In this document: positions 1-11,205 of the stretch, in pieces
Layout of the letters: each line of letters starts with the position of its first letter
Position numbering within the stretch: the first letter of the stretch is position 1
Source: Cyanophora paradoxa
Lineage: Eukaryota > Glaucocystophyceae > Cyanophorales > Cyanophoraceae
Length of the DNA: 64,000 bases
Reading direction: 5' to 3'
Assembly: GCA_004431415.1 (NCBI GenBank)
Contig: QPMI01000493.1
Span: 124,001 to 188,000, forward strand
Notes under the pieces: generated by a model
Seen by the model: the letters and a program-made list of their open reading frames with translations, nothing else
Database searches by the model: none
What the model was told of the DNA's origin: nothing
Made by a program: the position numbers and the translations under genes

Positions 1-411
1 CCTCCCGAGGCTCCGGACCCGACAGTCCCCACTTTCCAACTCATTCTCCCTGCCCCTCCCTGAGCGCCCGCACTTCGCGGCGATTCCCCTCCTCCGAAAA
101 GCTCCCATTTTCCAATTCGTGTTTCTTATAGACGCCCCGCAGGGGCCCCCGGGAGGCCGGGCCCCCCGCCCCCGCCCCCGCCCCGGCCCCGGCCCCAGGG
201 GCAGCGGAGCCTCGGAGGGCCAGGGCAGAGGGCCACGGGCCGCGTCCGCCGCAGCCCCTCTCCCGAGCCCCCGAATTCCGCAGCCCCCCGCGCGCGCCCA
301 AAAAGCTCGAATTTTCAATTTGTTTTTCTTATGACCGCCACCTCGCTCGAAGGACCCGAACTCGAAACGAAGCGGAGGGCAGGGGGTACCGGGGCGGGGC
401 GGCGCCCCGGC
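1..411. other. Non-coding left edge, downstream of the phosphodiesterase
   Basis: No conserved protein is seen on either strand. The stretch is very GC-rich apart from short AT-rich patches. It lies 3' of the minus-strand phosphodiesterase, whose stop is at 412-414, so it probably holds that gene's 3' UTR and polyadenylation region. Short open frames here are low-complexity Gly/Arg/Pro shadows. Confidence 0.5.
97..336. repeat. Pair of ~37-bp AT-rich direct repeats flanking a GC-rich segment
   Basis: Positions 97-136 and 300-336 share the pattern AAAAGCTC, then TTTTC, AATT and TTTCTTAT, with a few mismatches. They flank about 165 bp of GC-rich sequence. A weaker related stretch lies at about 30-50. 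The origin is unknown; it could be a small duplicated UTR block. Confidence 0.5.
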
Positions 412-3400
412 CTAGGGCGCGGCGGCCTCGGCGGGGCGCTCGGCGCCGGCGGCGGCGTCGCGCTCGGCGGCGGCGAGGGCCGACCAGTGCGCGAGGTGCC
501 GCTCCGCGTGCTCCAGGAGGGCCGCCGCCCCCGGGAAGCGCGCGCACCACGCCGCGTACAGCGGCACCGCCAGGAACGTCAGGAAGCCCTGCGATCAGAT
601 CAGATCAGATCGGATCGGATCAGATCGGATCAGATCAGACGAATCTGAGCCGACCTCCTGGGCGCGGGCGAGGGACTCGGAGCGGTCGCAGAGGGGCGAG
701 ACGGGCAGCCCGAGCCGCCGCTCCTCGTCTGAGCGACGGGCTCAGACGGGGGGGGGGGGAGGTTGGGGGTGGGGTACGCGGACCGCCCTGGGCCCCGAAC
801 TCCTCGACGATGCGGCGGGCCCAGCGCTCGTGCGTCGCGAAGGGTCTACCCCCGTTCGCGATGTCCGCGACCTGCGTGGGGAACATTCGAGAGGGGGGGA
901 GAAGGCGGGGGGGTACGGGGCACCTTGAGGGCCATGGAGAGGAAGAGGCGGCGGTCCGCCTGGGGCAGCACGGCGCGCGCCAGGAGGGGGGGTACAGGCA
1001 GGCCCAGGTTCATCACTGCGGCTGGGGCTCGAGGCGGGGAGAAAGAGGAAAGAGAGAGAGGCGGGGGGAACCGCTGCGGCGATGCTTGAAGGAGTTGCCG
1101 CGGGCGCTGCTGCGGCCGCTGCGGCCGCTGGCGACGGAGCGCGCGTCGTCGGCGGGGCCCTCCGAGTCGGCCCCGTCCCCGTCCCCCTCGTCGTCCGCCT
1201 CCTCCCCGTCTTCCGCCTCCCCCTCGTCCCCCTCCGCCTCCACATCCGCCTGCGGGACGCGCGATCTGAGGCGAGGGCAGAGCACGCCGAGGAGGAGGGC
1301 GTACCCCGGCGGCCTCGAGGGTCTCGGTGACGAGGAGCGCCTTCCACGCGCTCACCGTCTCCAGGTGCCGCTACCCCCCCCCGCGGGGTCGGGCGCGGGG
1401 TAGAGGGCGCGGGGGCGGGGCGGGGGCGGGCGCACGCTCATGTCGGTGGCCAGGACGAGGGCGATGACGGAGCGCCGGAACTCGGCCCGCTGGCGTACCC
1501 CCGTCAGGCGGGAGGGGGAGGGGGCGGGGCCGGCCCGGGGTACCTGCTCCCGCGTGAAGGAGGAGAGGAAGTCGCAGTCGGGGTCCCGCAGCATCGCGAA
1601 GGTCCGCGTCAGCGCGTTGTGCTCCTGCGGACAAGGCCGGCTCAGGGTGGTGGGGGGAGGGGGGAAGGGGGGGTAGGGGCGCACGAGGACGGACTGGTCG
1701 TTGTAGAGGAGCGCGAGCTCGCTCCCCGTCGCCACCTCGAACCCGTTCGTCCGCCCCGTGTGCTGAGGGAAGGGGGGGGGGGGGGGGGGGGCTAAGGGGG
1801 GGGGGGAGGGATGTCGGGGGGTGCGCACGTCGAGGTCGTGGACGGCCGCCGCGACGAGCGCCGCGAGGACGTCCGCCGAGCGAACGTAGGGGCGGAGGCC
1901 CCCCGGGAAGAGCAGGAAGTACAGCTGTACCCCTGTTAGAAGACGGTGGAGGGAGGCAAAGGGTCTAGGGCCAAGCGTACCCCCTGAACGACCTCCGCGG
2001 CGCTGGTGGGAGAGGGGGGGGAGGGCGGAGTTAGCCGGGGGTACGGGGTCGGAAAGCGGAGGGCGCCGCACTGCATGCGGTTGTGGTAGGGCTGCGAGAA
2101 CGGAGCCCGGCGGTTAGAGAGGGGGGCGGGGGTACAGGGAACGAGGGGAGCGGACCGTGGCGCGGTACCCCGCCTCGACGCGCTCGAGGAACGTGCGGAG
2201 GCGGCCGCGGTCGACGCCCATCTCGTCCACCACCCGCGCCGCCTTCCGGAGCCGACGTCAGCTCGCGCGCGCGCGCGCGGCGGGACCCGGCCCGGCGGGG
2301 CCTCTCGGATCGAATTCACCTTGAGGAGCGCGGTGCCCACCGCCTGCAGCGGCCGCCCGTGCGAGAGCCGATCCACCTGCGGGGTACCGTCCCATCGGAC
2401 GGGGGTACGGGGCCGGGGGGGTGGGGGGTACGGCACCGCCTCGATGTCGAACTCGGTCCATGAGGAGGCCTTGTCGAGGGCGGCGGCGAGGCCGGCGGAC
2501 GACTCGTCGGAGAGCGCCGCATCGAGGCTCGGCGGGGCCGGCAGCGGCTCGAACGAGCGCGGCCGGGGGGTACCCGGCGAGCTGTTCGCCGTGATCGACG
2601 CGGACGAGTGCCGCCGCCGCGTCGAGGCGCCCCCTTGCCCCGGCGCCTGCATCTGCGGGCAGGCTCTCAGCCCCGACGGAACGGAGGGCACGGGGGTACG
2701 GCTCGAAGGGGGGGTACCAGGGACCGGATCCACTGGACTTGGACGTTGTCTGCGCCGGCAGCGGCGGCGGCGCCCCCCGGCGATTCTTCCCCCTCCTGGA
2801 GGGGGGGACAAGACCCGTGAGGGCCGCGGCAGAGGTCCTTCTGAAAGCGAGGGGGGGTACCGTGTAGAGGCCGGGGGGGCCCTGGGGGGCTGCCACGCTC
2901 GAACGGAAGGCGCGCGAGTTGAGGAGCAGCCTGCGCCCCGTACCCCCCCGCGCCAGTCAGACGCGAGCGGCCGGGCGGGGCTTTGGAGCCGGGACGATCC
3001 AAGCGGGGCTTAGCAGCCGGGCCTCGCGTTTCCGAAGGCGGGCGCGGGCGGCCGAGCCGAGCAAAAGCCAGCGCCCATAGCGCCCCGCCCCCGCAGCCCG
3101 GCCCCGCTGCCTCCCGGGCGCACCGAAGGGCTGCCATCAGGTCCGACGCGTCCTCCGCCCGCCCCGCCGCCAGCTGCCGCCCCAGGATCCGCTCCATCTG
3201 AGGCGGGAGGAAGATCAGATCAGATCAGATCGGATGGATTCTGAGGCGACGGAAGCGGCGTACCCGGCGGAGGAAGGAGGCAACGTGGCGCCCGACGCCG
3301 AGGGACGCCGCCGCCTCCTGGGAGGCCCCGGATCAGATCAGATCAGATCAGATCAGATCGGATCAGATCAGATCTGACCTGGAAGGCCTTGAGCTCCCGC

Positions 3401-4713
3401 GTCATAAGGTTCGAGTCGGGCCGGATCTGAGAGGGGGGGGGGGGGGGGGGGGTACGGGGAGGACCGGGGGGGTACGCGGACGGCGGCGAGGTCGCTGACG
3501 GTGTTCCGGCGGCGGAGGAGCGCCTGCCGCGTGCGGCTCGTCTCGATCCAGGAGGAGTGGGCGGCGGCGCCGGCGGCCGCGACGCAGGCAAAGAGCGCTA
3601 GGCGGGACTCGGTCGGGTCGGCGGGGCACAGGCCGGCGCAGGCGGCGGCGACGGCCGAGAGCGCGACGCCGACGGCGCCGGTGAGGAGGACAAAGGGCAG
3701 GCGCAGGCGGAGGGGGCCGGCGGCCGCCGCGCAGCCGGCGGCGACGGCGGCGGAGAGGGCGGAGGGGTACGGCGCCACGTGCGAGAGCAGCGCGTAGGCC
3801 GCGCCGTAGTAGACCAGCAGGCCGCCCGTGGCGACGGCCTGCGGGCCGCGTCGGACGGGGCGAACGAAGAAGGTGCTGGGGGGGGGGTACGGCACCTGCC
3901 AGTCGCGGGAGCGGAGGGCCGGCGGGAGGCGGCGGCGGCGAGGAGGGCGAGGGCGGCGAGGGCGACGCCGCCAAAGGCAAGGGCGGCGCGGGCGGCGACG
4001 TGCCCCGCGGCCACGCCGCCCGTCACGAAGGCGGCCGCCCCGAGCGCGAGCAGCGCCGCTCCGCCCGCGAAGAGCCTGCGGCGGGCCCGGCCCTCAGCGG
4101 AGGCGGGGCGGGCGGGCGCGGGGCCGCGGCGCGGCGCACCTGACTTGGGGCGGGCGCGGGTCGGACGCCCTCAGGCGGTCCCCGAAGGCGACCTCGGGGC
4201 GCGAGGAGGTCCGCCGCGAGCGGCGGCGCCCGCGAGCGACCCGACGACGACGCCGGCGGCGGCGCTCTCGACGGAGTTGCTGCGCACGCCCGAGCCGGCG
4301 GCGGTGCCGAGGGACCCGCTGCGCGCCGCGTTGCGGGAGGCGCTGCGGCGCGAGGGCCGCCGGGAGGCCCGCCGCGACGCCGTGGAGAACTTGCGCTCGC
4401 CGGCCTCGGTGGCGGCCAGACTGAAGCTGCGGACGCGCGTCGTCTCCCCCTGCTCCACGTGCACGAGCGTCACGCGCCGGGCGCTGGCGTCTCCCACGTC
4501 GGGGGGCGACCCGCCGGCCGACTCCACGGGCCCGGGTGCGATCTCCGCGTCCGTCCTGCGGCGCCCGCCCGCGCCGGTGAGCCGCGGGCGGGCGGGGAGC
4601 GGGGCGTGTTCGCAGAGCGCGAACCAGAAGGGTCGGCGGAAGGCGACCGGGCCGGGGCCGCCCTCTGTCTCCGCGCCCGACGCCTCCTCGATCGCAATGT
4701 GAACCTTGGACAT
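412..4713 (-). CDS. Six-transmembrane cyclic-nucleotide phosphodiesterase (class I PDE), multi-exon
   Basis: Hydrolyses cAMP and/or cGMP, probably at a membrane. Start is the ATG at 4713 (MSKVHIAIEEASG); stop is TAG at 412-414. After a Ser/Arg-rich N-terminus, the exons at about 4077-3480 encode about six hydrophobic segments (e.g. LLVYYGAAYALLSHVA, LPFVLLTGAVGVAL). A linker with RRRHSS (about 2600) precedes the catalytic domain. Catalytic pieces, in order: FDIEAV/DRLSHGRPLQAVG, then PYHNRMHAAEVVQG (joining about 2091-2072 to about 2011-1991), HDLD plus HTGRTNGFEVATGSEL, YNDQSVL, IALVLATDMS, ADIANGGRPFATHERW, RLGLPVSPLCDRS and FLAVPLYAAW. The metal-binding His and Asp residues of the family (H of MHAAE, HD, D of ADIAN) are present. 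An acidic/Ser-rich insert (about 1250-1080) interrupts the catalytic domain between ATDMS and ADIAN. Some joins, such as the end of exon 1 near 4170, do not resolve cleanly. Family call is firm; the exon map is approximate. Confidence 0.88.
593..639. repeat. (GATCA)n pentanucleotide microsatellite in a PDE intron
   Basis: Imperfect GATCA/GATCG units in the intron between the last two PDE exons, between LCDRSESLARAQE and QGFLTFLAVPL. Similar arrays occur in two other introns of the same gene. Confidence 0.85.
3213..3235. repeat. (GATCA)n microsatellite, second copy, in a PDE intron
   Basis: Four to five GATCA/GATCG units in the intron upstream (in the sense of transcription) of the exon starting QMERILGRQL. 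Confidence 0.8.
3331..3375. repeat. (GATCA)n microsatellite, third copy, in a PDE intron
   Basis: About nine GATCA-type units immediately after the exon ending RELKAFQ. The array starts within a few bases of the 5' splice site (GTCAGATC). Confidence 0.85.
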
Positions 4714-5465
4714 TGGCGAGCGCGGGCCGGAGACGCGGCCGTACGAGGTGCCGGGAGCCGCACAGGCCGGCGCTGCAGCTGGCGCGCCGCGGGCACGGCA
4801 GAAGGTGCTGCGTTCTAAGCTACGAGGGGCGACTCTCTACAGGCGGCCGCTCTCCTGGGTCCGCCTCTGAGAGACGGTCCGCCGTGAACCGAAACAAGGT
4901 GCTTGCCGCCGCGGCATCACATTGGGCCTTGGCCGCTCGAAATGCAAACACTTGAGAGAAGGCAGCGCCCCCGTCCGTCTGGAATGGGTGCCGCTGGGAG
5001 CCGCACAGTTACTCGAATTGTTGTTCGGCGCGCGCGCCGGGGTGGGCGCGCAACAGAACTGCAATACCACGAGGGCCGATGCGCTGGGCTCTTCCTGTGC
5101 TGCCGGGGCGGCCTTGTTCGGAGCTGGTCGGTTCGTTTCCACACAGACGGCGAGGCGCGCGTACCCGGTACGATGCTCCGCGCGGGTACAGCCGCAGATC
5201 GGCGCTGCGGTTGATCGTGAGGCTTCAGACGACGACGGCTTCAGATGGCTTCACCTAAAGCTCGGGTGCCCCGGCTAACGGAAAGCAACCGCAGCATTCC
5301 AATTGCGTTCTCGCTAGGCCGCCAGCTTGCGCCCGCGAGAACCGCCGGCAGCTCGCCAGCACCGAGGCCGGCCGAAGCCTCGCCCGTGAGCTTGAACGCT
5401 GCCGGCGGCTTGACGTAGCGCTTCATAGCCCTTCTTGCGTCATATCCTGTGCCCAGCCTTCTCGC
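4714..5465. promoter_or_regulatory. Divergent promoter region between PDE and RING genes
   Basis: About 750 bp separate the minus-strand PDE start (4713) from the plus-strand RING-protein start (5466), so it must hold both promoters. No clear TATA box is seen. Base composition is less GC-extreme than in the genes. No conserved protein is encoded on either strand. Confidence 0.45.
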
Positions 5466-7016
5466 ATGGCCGACCCCGTCGATCCGAACGTGGGGAGGTC
5501 GGATGCCGACGGCTCCTTCGTCCCGCTTACGCCGCGGGCGACACGGGCTCCCTCGTGGTTTGCCAGCGCACGAGACCGCGTCCTCGGCGAGATCCGCGCC
5601 GCCGCCGGCCGCCCGCCGCGCGTCCGGTCCCCGCGGCCGGGCGCCTCGGATCCCGGTGCCGGGCCCTCTGCCCCGCGCCCTGCCGCGCCCGACGTCCTCG
5701 CAACCCCGCCGGTTAGATCATTCCTTGCGCGGCCGCCCGCGCACGGGCCCGGCTCTGACCCGTTTCGCGCAGGAGCAGCGGACGCCGCCGCCGCCGCCGC
5801 CGCCGCCGCCCGGCCCCGCGCGCCAGTTTCCGCTGCCCATGTCCCCTCCCCCGCCGCCCCCTCCTCCTGGCTCGGGGTACCGCCCCGCGATCTCCGCCCT
5901 CCCCGCGAGCGCCCGCGCCGCCGGCCTCGCCCCGCCCCCGCCCCACCCACGCCTCCCCCGCCGGCGGCCGTCGCGCCGCCCCCGCCGCCCCGCCGCCGCC
6001 GCCTCCCTTCTCGGTGGACCACCCCTTCCTGCACGTCCCCAGCCCGCCGCCGCGCCCGCCGGCGCCCCAGCAGCGCGCCTTCCCGCCCCCTCCGCCCCTG
6101 GGCGGCCGCGACGTCCTGCGGGGCCCGCGCCTGGAGGAGGCGACGGAGGACCCGGCCGCCCTCCGCGCCATCTGCGGCGAGCTCCGCCTCGCCGTCCGCC
6201 TCCGCGACTCCCGCCTCCGCGACATGGAGCGCGCGGTGCGCCGTACCCCCCCGGCGTCCTTTTCCCTCTTTCTTGTACCCCTATCTAACGATCGATTAGA
6301 TCCAGCGCCAGGAGCGCGCCGCGAACGTAGCCAGCGCAGAAGCCCAGCACCTCCGCGACCAGGTACCACCCTCGACTCCATCCCCCACCCCTTCGAAGCT
6401 GACGCGTACCCCCGGGTAGATCGCGCGGCTCTCGGCGCTGGCGGGGGAGGAATCGGCGGTGGCGGGAATGAGCGCCGAGCAGCTCGAGAATTGCATGCGG
6501 CAGCTCGCAGCGACCGAGGTGCGCCGACACAAGCGCCCCCCCCCCCCCTCCCCTTTCCCGCCCCCATGGTCCCTGACCACGTACCCCCCTCGCAGGCCCG
6601 CATGAAGACGCTGGCGATCGCGAAGCGCAACGCCGAGATCGAGAGGCGGTGCGCTTCAATTTGATTTCCGCTCAGGTGAGGAGGCGCGCCTGACACCATG
6701 TACCCCCCGCAGGTCCAGGGAGCTGGACGATTTGATCCGGGTGGTGGCGGAGAACTGCAGCGACCCGGCGGCGGCGGCGGCGCGGGCGGGGCCGGGCTCC
6801 GCGGCGGAGGCGCACCTGCGGGCCGCGCACGGGAGCGTGGCGCTGGGGGCGGGGCCCAAGGGCGCCCGCGAGTGCTGCGTCTGCCTGGTCGAGTACGCGA
6901 GCGTGGCGATGGTCCCGTGCGGGCACCGCGCCCTCTGCGGGCCCTGCAGCGGCCGCCTCGAGGCCTGCCCCGTCTGCCGCCGCCGCGCCTCCTCCCTCCT
7001 CGTCGTCTACGACTGA
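5466..7016 (+). CDS. Coiled-coil C3HC4 RING-finger protein (putative E3 ubiquitin ligase)
   Basis: Probable E3 ligase, role unknown. Start is ATG 5466 (MADPVDPNVGRSDADGS); stop is TGA 7014-7016. A long Pro/Ala/Arg-rich N-terminal half with runs of GCC repeats is followed by VDHPFLHVP and LRAICGELRLAVRLRDSRLRDMERAVR. Short exons then give a helical, coiled-coil-like stretch (SAEQLENCMRQLAATE, MKTLAIAKRNAEIERR, SRELDDLIRVVAENC). The last exon, 6713-7016, carries the RING: C-C-V-C, PCGH, LCGPC, then CPVC-RR, ending RRRASSLLVVYD. The spacing fits the compact C3HC4 type seen in IAP- and MGRN-like ligases. The reading frame changes between about 5830 and 6010, so either an intron or an indel lies in the proline-rich region. 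The RING and last exon are solid; the N-terminal structure is uncertain. Confidence 0.8.
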
Positions 7017-7352
7017 GCGGCGGGCCGGGGGCCCCGCGCGCCCGGCGGTCAGGGGCCCCGGGGCACCTCAAGCTTGGCCAGCCTTATTCTTCTTTTTTCA
7101 TGAAGCCAGTTCGCTCTTCTCTTGCAGTTTACGAGCGCCGCGTTCTTCTGGCCCTAGGCCTAGCCGTCTAGTCATAGATTTTCCGTCTACCCTTTCCGGG
7201 TAGAGTTTCTGCACACGTTCTCAAGTTTTTGAACTCTGTAATTAATCCTCATCTAAGAAAAAGCTTTCTCTGCACTAGGCAATCCTAACTGAAACTGAAT
7301 CCCATTATCTATCTAGACTATACAGCCAACGGCATAGATCTGTAAGCCATAC
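7017..7352. other. Short region between convergent gene ends
   Basis: About 335 bp between the stop of the plus-strand RING gene and the stop of the minus-strand RING/ubiquitin-like gene. It is AT-richer than its surroundings, with T-rich stretches near 7085-7095 and 7220-7270, as expected for two facing 3' UTRs. No coding signal is seen. Confidence 0.5.
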
Positions 7353-9489
7353 CTAGTAGTCGTTCTCGATGTTGACGAGCCACACGGCTGCGTTCTTTAC
7401 GTACCTGTGGGTTGGGTGGGGTGGGGGGGGGGGGGGAGGGGAGGGGGGGGGGGGGGCGGTGATCGTGAGGGAGAGACCAAGGCGGAACCGGGGGGGACAG
7501 GGCTGCGCACCGCACAATGCCGGCGGTGTCCCAGTAGTCGCGATAGAGGCGCGTGAAGCCGCCGTCCAGGAGGGCGCGCCGCCCCTCGCGCTCGTAGACG
7601 GCGGTCACGACGTTCCAGCCGAGCCGCGGACGAGGGCGTGGAGGTGGGGTGGGGCGCGATCGTCGCGATCGTGCTGCCCTCGAAAAGGCGCGCAACGCCT
7701 GCCGGGAGGGGGGATGAGGGGGCGGGAGGGGAGGGGAGGGGGGGGGAAGGGAAGGAGGGGAGGAGGGCTGAAAGGGGAGGGCGAGGCGAGGAGTTCGGCA
7801 AGGGTGTTCAGGGGGGGAGGGCGAGGCGAGGGCGGGAGGGCTACGTCTGCCCGGGTGTTCGGCGAGGAGACAGCTGAAGACGGCGCGGGTAGGAGGGAGG
7901 GAGGGGGAGGGGGGGGGGGAAGTGGGAGAAGAGGGGCGTACCCGTCGTGATGAAGTGCCGAACGAAGCCCGGCGTCCCAGCCGATGCCCCGTGTGTTGCC
8001 GTGCCCTTCGGAGCTGCGGGAAAGTTAGCTACGAAGGGCGGAGGGAAAAGATAGGAGGGGGATGGGCAGGGTGGGAAAGGAGGAAGACAGGGGAAGGGGA
8101 GGGGAAGGGATTGGGTTGGGGATTGGCGGGGTGGGGGAAGAGGGGGAAGATTGGCGGAGGGGGGGGGGGGGGGGGAGGGGGGTTTGAAGGAGGGGAGGGA
8201 GGGGGGGAGGGGGTAAGGGCCAGGCGAGGGTAGCAGAGGTAGCAAGAGGAGAAGGGCGGGGAGGAAGAGGAGGCGGTTGGGGGGAGGGGGGGGGGTACAA
8301 AGAGGGGCAAAAGCGGAACCTTCAGTTAGATTTTGATCGCCAGGTACGTTGCCGGACATATATCCACTGAAGAGAGCTCTAGCTACACGATTCGCATCGT
8401 AGTAATACGGCTCGTTGTCACCCCTTTATGTAAATCCAGAATTCAGAAATGAATCCCAGTGCAAAGGAAGAGAGGCGAGTCGGCGCACCAAATGTAGACT
8501 CCCCTGCCCTCGTTGAAGAAGCGGCGGATGCGGTCGATGTGCGCGTCCGAGAGGCCTCGATCAACGCGATCGGACAGGATCCAGAGCTGGCAGGCGCGGT
8601 CGAGGACGGCGCTGAACTCCTCGAGAGGCGGGACGCGGTCCGACCACCGCTTGACGTCAAAGCCCTTCTCCCGCAGCGCAGCCTCTGGAAGCAAGAAGTC
8701 GAAGCCTTCTCCCGTGTACTCGTGCAGCACGGCGATGACCATGCCGCGGAAGGCGTTGTCGACGCCGAGATCGAAGGCGCTGCCCGCCGCGTTGCCGTGC
8801 CGGTCGCGCGGAGCCCCCGCCACGTCGGTCTGGCCGGCGTGCTCCGAGTAGACGCGCAGCATGAGGAGCGTGTCGCCGGACTTGAGGGGCGAGTCTGCGA
8901 TTGGCGTGGGGCTTCCGTTCCTCAGCGCCTGCGATCGGGACGCGCGCGACATCATCAGCTGCGCACGAAGCGCGGGCACAAGCGCGCGCGCTCACCTTGA
9001 TCTCCACATCGCTGCGGTCGGCGAGAAAGAGCCGCTGCTGCTGCGGGGGCACGCGGAAGGCCCGCTCGACGGCCCGCTTCAGGTCCAGGCACGTCGCGCC
9101 GTCGTCCAGCCGGATAGGCTGCATGCCGCCGTCCATAGACGTGACGAGGAACAAGTACCCGGCCTCCACCGGCGCCGCGCGGGCCGCAGCGCTGCTGAAC
9201 AAGATAACGGAGTCGAGCTCTCGCAGCTTCTCCTCCAGCGCCTCGCGGTCGTCATCGTCGAGATGAGCTTGGCATGATGGGCACTGGCCAGCCTTCTCCA
9301 GGCACTGCGCGGGCCGGTCAAGGCCGATCAATTCGCGCCGCGGCGAGGCGGAGAGCTCGAGGCGGGCCCAGAGCTGCACGGCGCAGCACGAACCGGAGCG
9401 CAGCAGTTCGGCACGTGGCCGCAGTGCAGTCTGCGGACGAGGAAGTCGCCCGATGGGCGAGCGCCCCCGCCGCACTTCTTGCAGTCCAT
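7353..9489 (-). CDS. Zinc-finger + ubiquitin-like protein with a conserved C-terminal domain
   Basis: Start taken at ATG 9489 (MDCKKCGGG); an in-frame ATG at 9528 is an alternative. Stop is TAG 7353-7355. The N-terminus has C-x2-C, LHCGHVPNCC and later QCPSC, a RING-like zinc finger whose middle needs a frame change near 9400. A ubiquitin-like domain follows: YLFLVTSMDGG, TCLDLKRAVERAFRV, QQRLFLADRSDVEI, then across an intron SGDTLLMLRVY. Next is a domain with QLWILSDRVDRGLSDAHIDR, RRFFNEGRGVYIWCAD, NEPYYYDANRVARALF, GNVPGD, FEGSTIATIAP, NVVTAVYEREGRRALLDGGF and YWDTAGIVRYVKNAAVWLV, ending IENDY. Its opening resembles glutamine-amidotransferase/ThuA-like Rossmann folds, but I cannot name the family. 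Introns between about 7380 and 8330 are strongly C-rich on the sense strand. A ubiquitin-pathway role is inferred from the two N-terminal domains. Confidence 0.72.
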
Positions 9490-11205
9490 CGGACGGCGCG
9501 CGATCAGAAATCCGGGCCGCGCGGTCACGATCGAAACGCCGCGCGGTCGCCCGACCGCTGCAGCTCTCGCCCGACCAGCTGACCAGCCTGACCTGCTTGG
9601 ACCGGTACCGGATTTCGGTCGAACTCAGCATCGAAGTCGGGTGGCCGCGCGGTCTGCCGGCCCGCCAGCGGGGCGCTGGCCTGATTGTTCGACGCAACAG
9701 CTTGACTCAGTGTGCTAGCGGGTTCCGAGGGCGATCGCCTCGTCCAGGTGAGCGTGCGCATCGCTTTCCTTGTTGGCATATGGGGCGTACGGGGCAGCGA
9801 ACACGCGCGCCTTTGACGCTGACGCTTTCATAGCGTCGTTCGGTCGCGCCCGGGCCGAGCCGCGGGCCCTAGACTTCGGCAGATACGTCACAGTTCGGTG
9901 TGTATCGTCATACGCGAGCAGCGAGCTCGCGCGGGCATGCCCATGCATTTGCCTAACTTCCTTTCGTCATTCGAAGCCAAGGCGGCGCGCTGGTTTCGCC
10001 CGATTCGCCGCGGCCGGGGCACGCGCTCTCCGGTACCGGTGCGCATCGCTCACCGCTGGAGCGCTTGCCGCTGGACTGCGGCCTAGGCCTTAACATCTGC
10101 TGCAAGGCCTACGCCTGCTTCTTGATTTCGCGCGTGGCACAGGGCAAGACGCGCGTCGAGTGCTGAAGCAATATGCGAATTCGAAGGTGTGCGCGCGCCA
10201 GTGCCCGAGCGAATCCTTGCCCAGATTGGGCTGACGTGTCCAGACCTTGTGCACGAACTTTCTGAGCCGTGAGCGTTCCCTGTACAAGAATCATCGGCCT
10301 GGTTCGGCCCAGGTGCGGTCAGCCACATTTCCCAGCTGCAGGTTCGGTGTCACGGTGATATGTAGTTGATAACGAGGCCCAGATCATATTCAAAACGTTC
10401 ATCGATTATAAGTGCTTTTCACATTACACCCATTCCGGCCCCTACCCCCGCCTAACCCACTCCCCCCTCCCCTTCCCCCTCCCCCCGGCGCAGCGGATGT
10501 ACCCCTTTACCTCATTACCTAGCACTCCTACTTCTCAATACCCCCAATTTTGCTAGTATGCCCGCCCCCACTGCACGCCGAAAGTCGTACCTCTCCCCAT
10601 CCCCCCCCCCCCCCCCCCCCCCCCCCGGCAAACCGGCCTGATCATGCTGTACCTGACCAGATCGAAGTCCGTCTTGTGGCGCTCCTGGACCGGCGGTCCG
10701 TATCCCCTTCCACCCACCCTTCCCTCCCCCCCCCCTCCCCCTCCGCCCCCCCCCTCCCCATTCCCTTGCCCCCGCCCTCCCTCCCTCCCCCCCCACCCGC
10801 CCACTCCCCTATCCTCCGGCTGCTGCCCCTCCCTTTCTCCTCTCAACCCCCCGCCCGCCCCACCCCATCCCGCTTGCCCTACTCCCTCAATCCCCCTCCC
10901 CTCCCTCGCCTTCCCCCTCTCCTCTCCTCTTCATTGCACCCGCTCACTGCACCCTCGCTCCGCCACTCCGCCTTGTCCCCCGGCGCCCACTTAATCTTCT
11001 CCCCCAGCGCTAGCGCCCACCCTCGCAACGAAACTCTAGATCTGCCTTATCCCCCGCGCCCCGGTGCCTGGTCCCTCCCCCGGGGCCCTGGCCCCTGGCT
11101 CCCTCCCCCAACCACCCCCACCCCATACCCCCTACCTCTGCCCCTTCCTCTTGCGTGCTCTTCCCTTCTCCACCTTGACTCTTGATACAGATCCAGATCT
11201 AGAGG
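9490..11205. promoter_or_regulatory. Divergent promoter region with a long C-rich tract
   Basis: About 1.7 kb lie between the minus-strand zinc-finger/ubiquitin-like gene and the start of the giant RNF213-like gene. Positions 9700-10430 are mixed sequence without a convincing gene. Positions 10430-11180 are strongly C-rich on the plus strand, with C runs of about 20 near 10600-10626, ending just before the RNF213-like ATG. This may be promoter, 5' UTR or first-intron sequence of that gene. CTTGATACAG at 11181-11190 looks like a 3' splice site, so a 5' untranslated exon is possible. Confidence 0.5.

Noticed and set aside
5713-7071. 452-codon open frame on the minus strand opposite the RING gene
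   Set aside because: Low-complexity Arg/Gly/Pro composition, antisense to exons with an intact RING motif; a by-product of high GC.
9770-10093. 107-codon plus-strand frame in the divergent promoter
   Set aside because: No family resemblance, no splice context, and composition like its surroundings.
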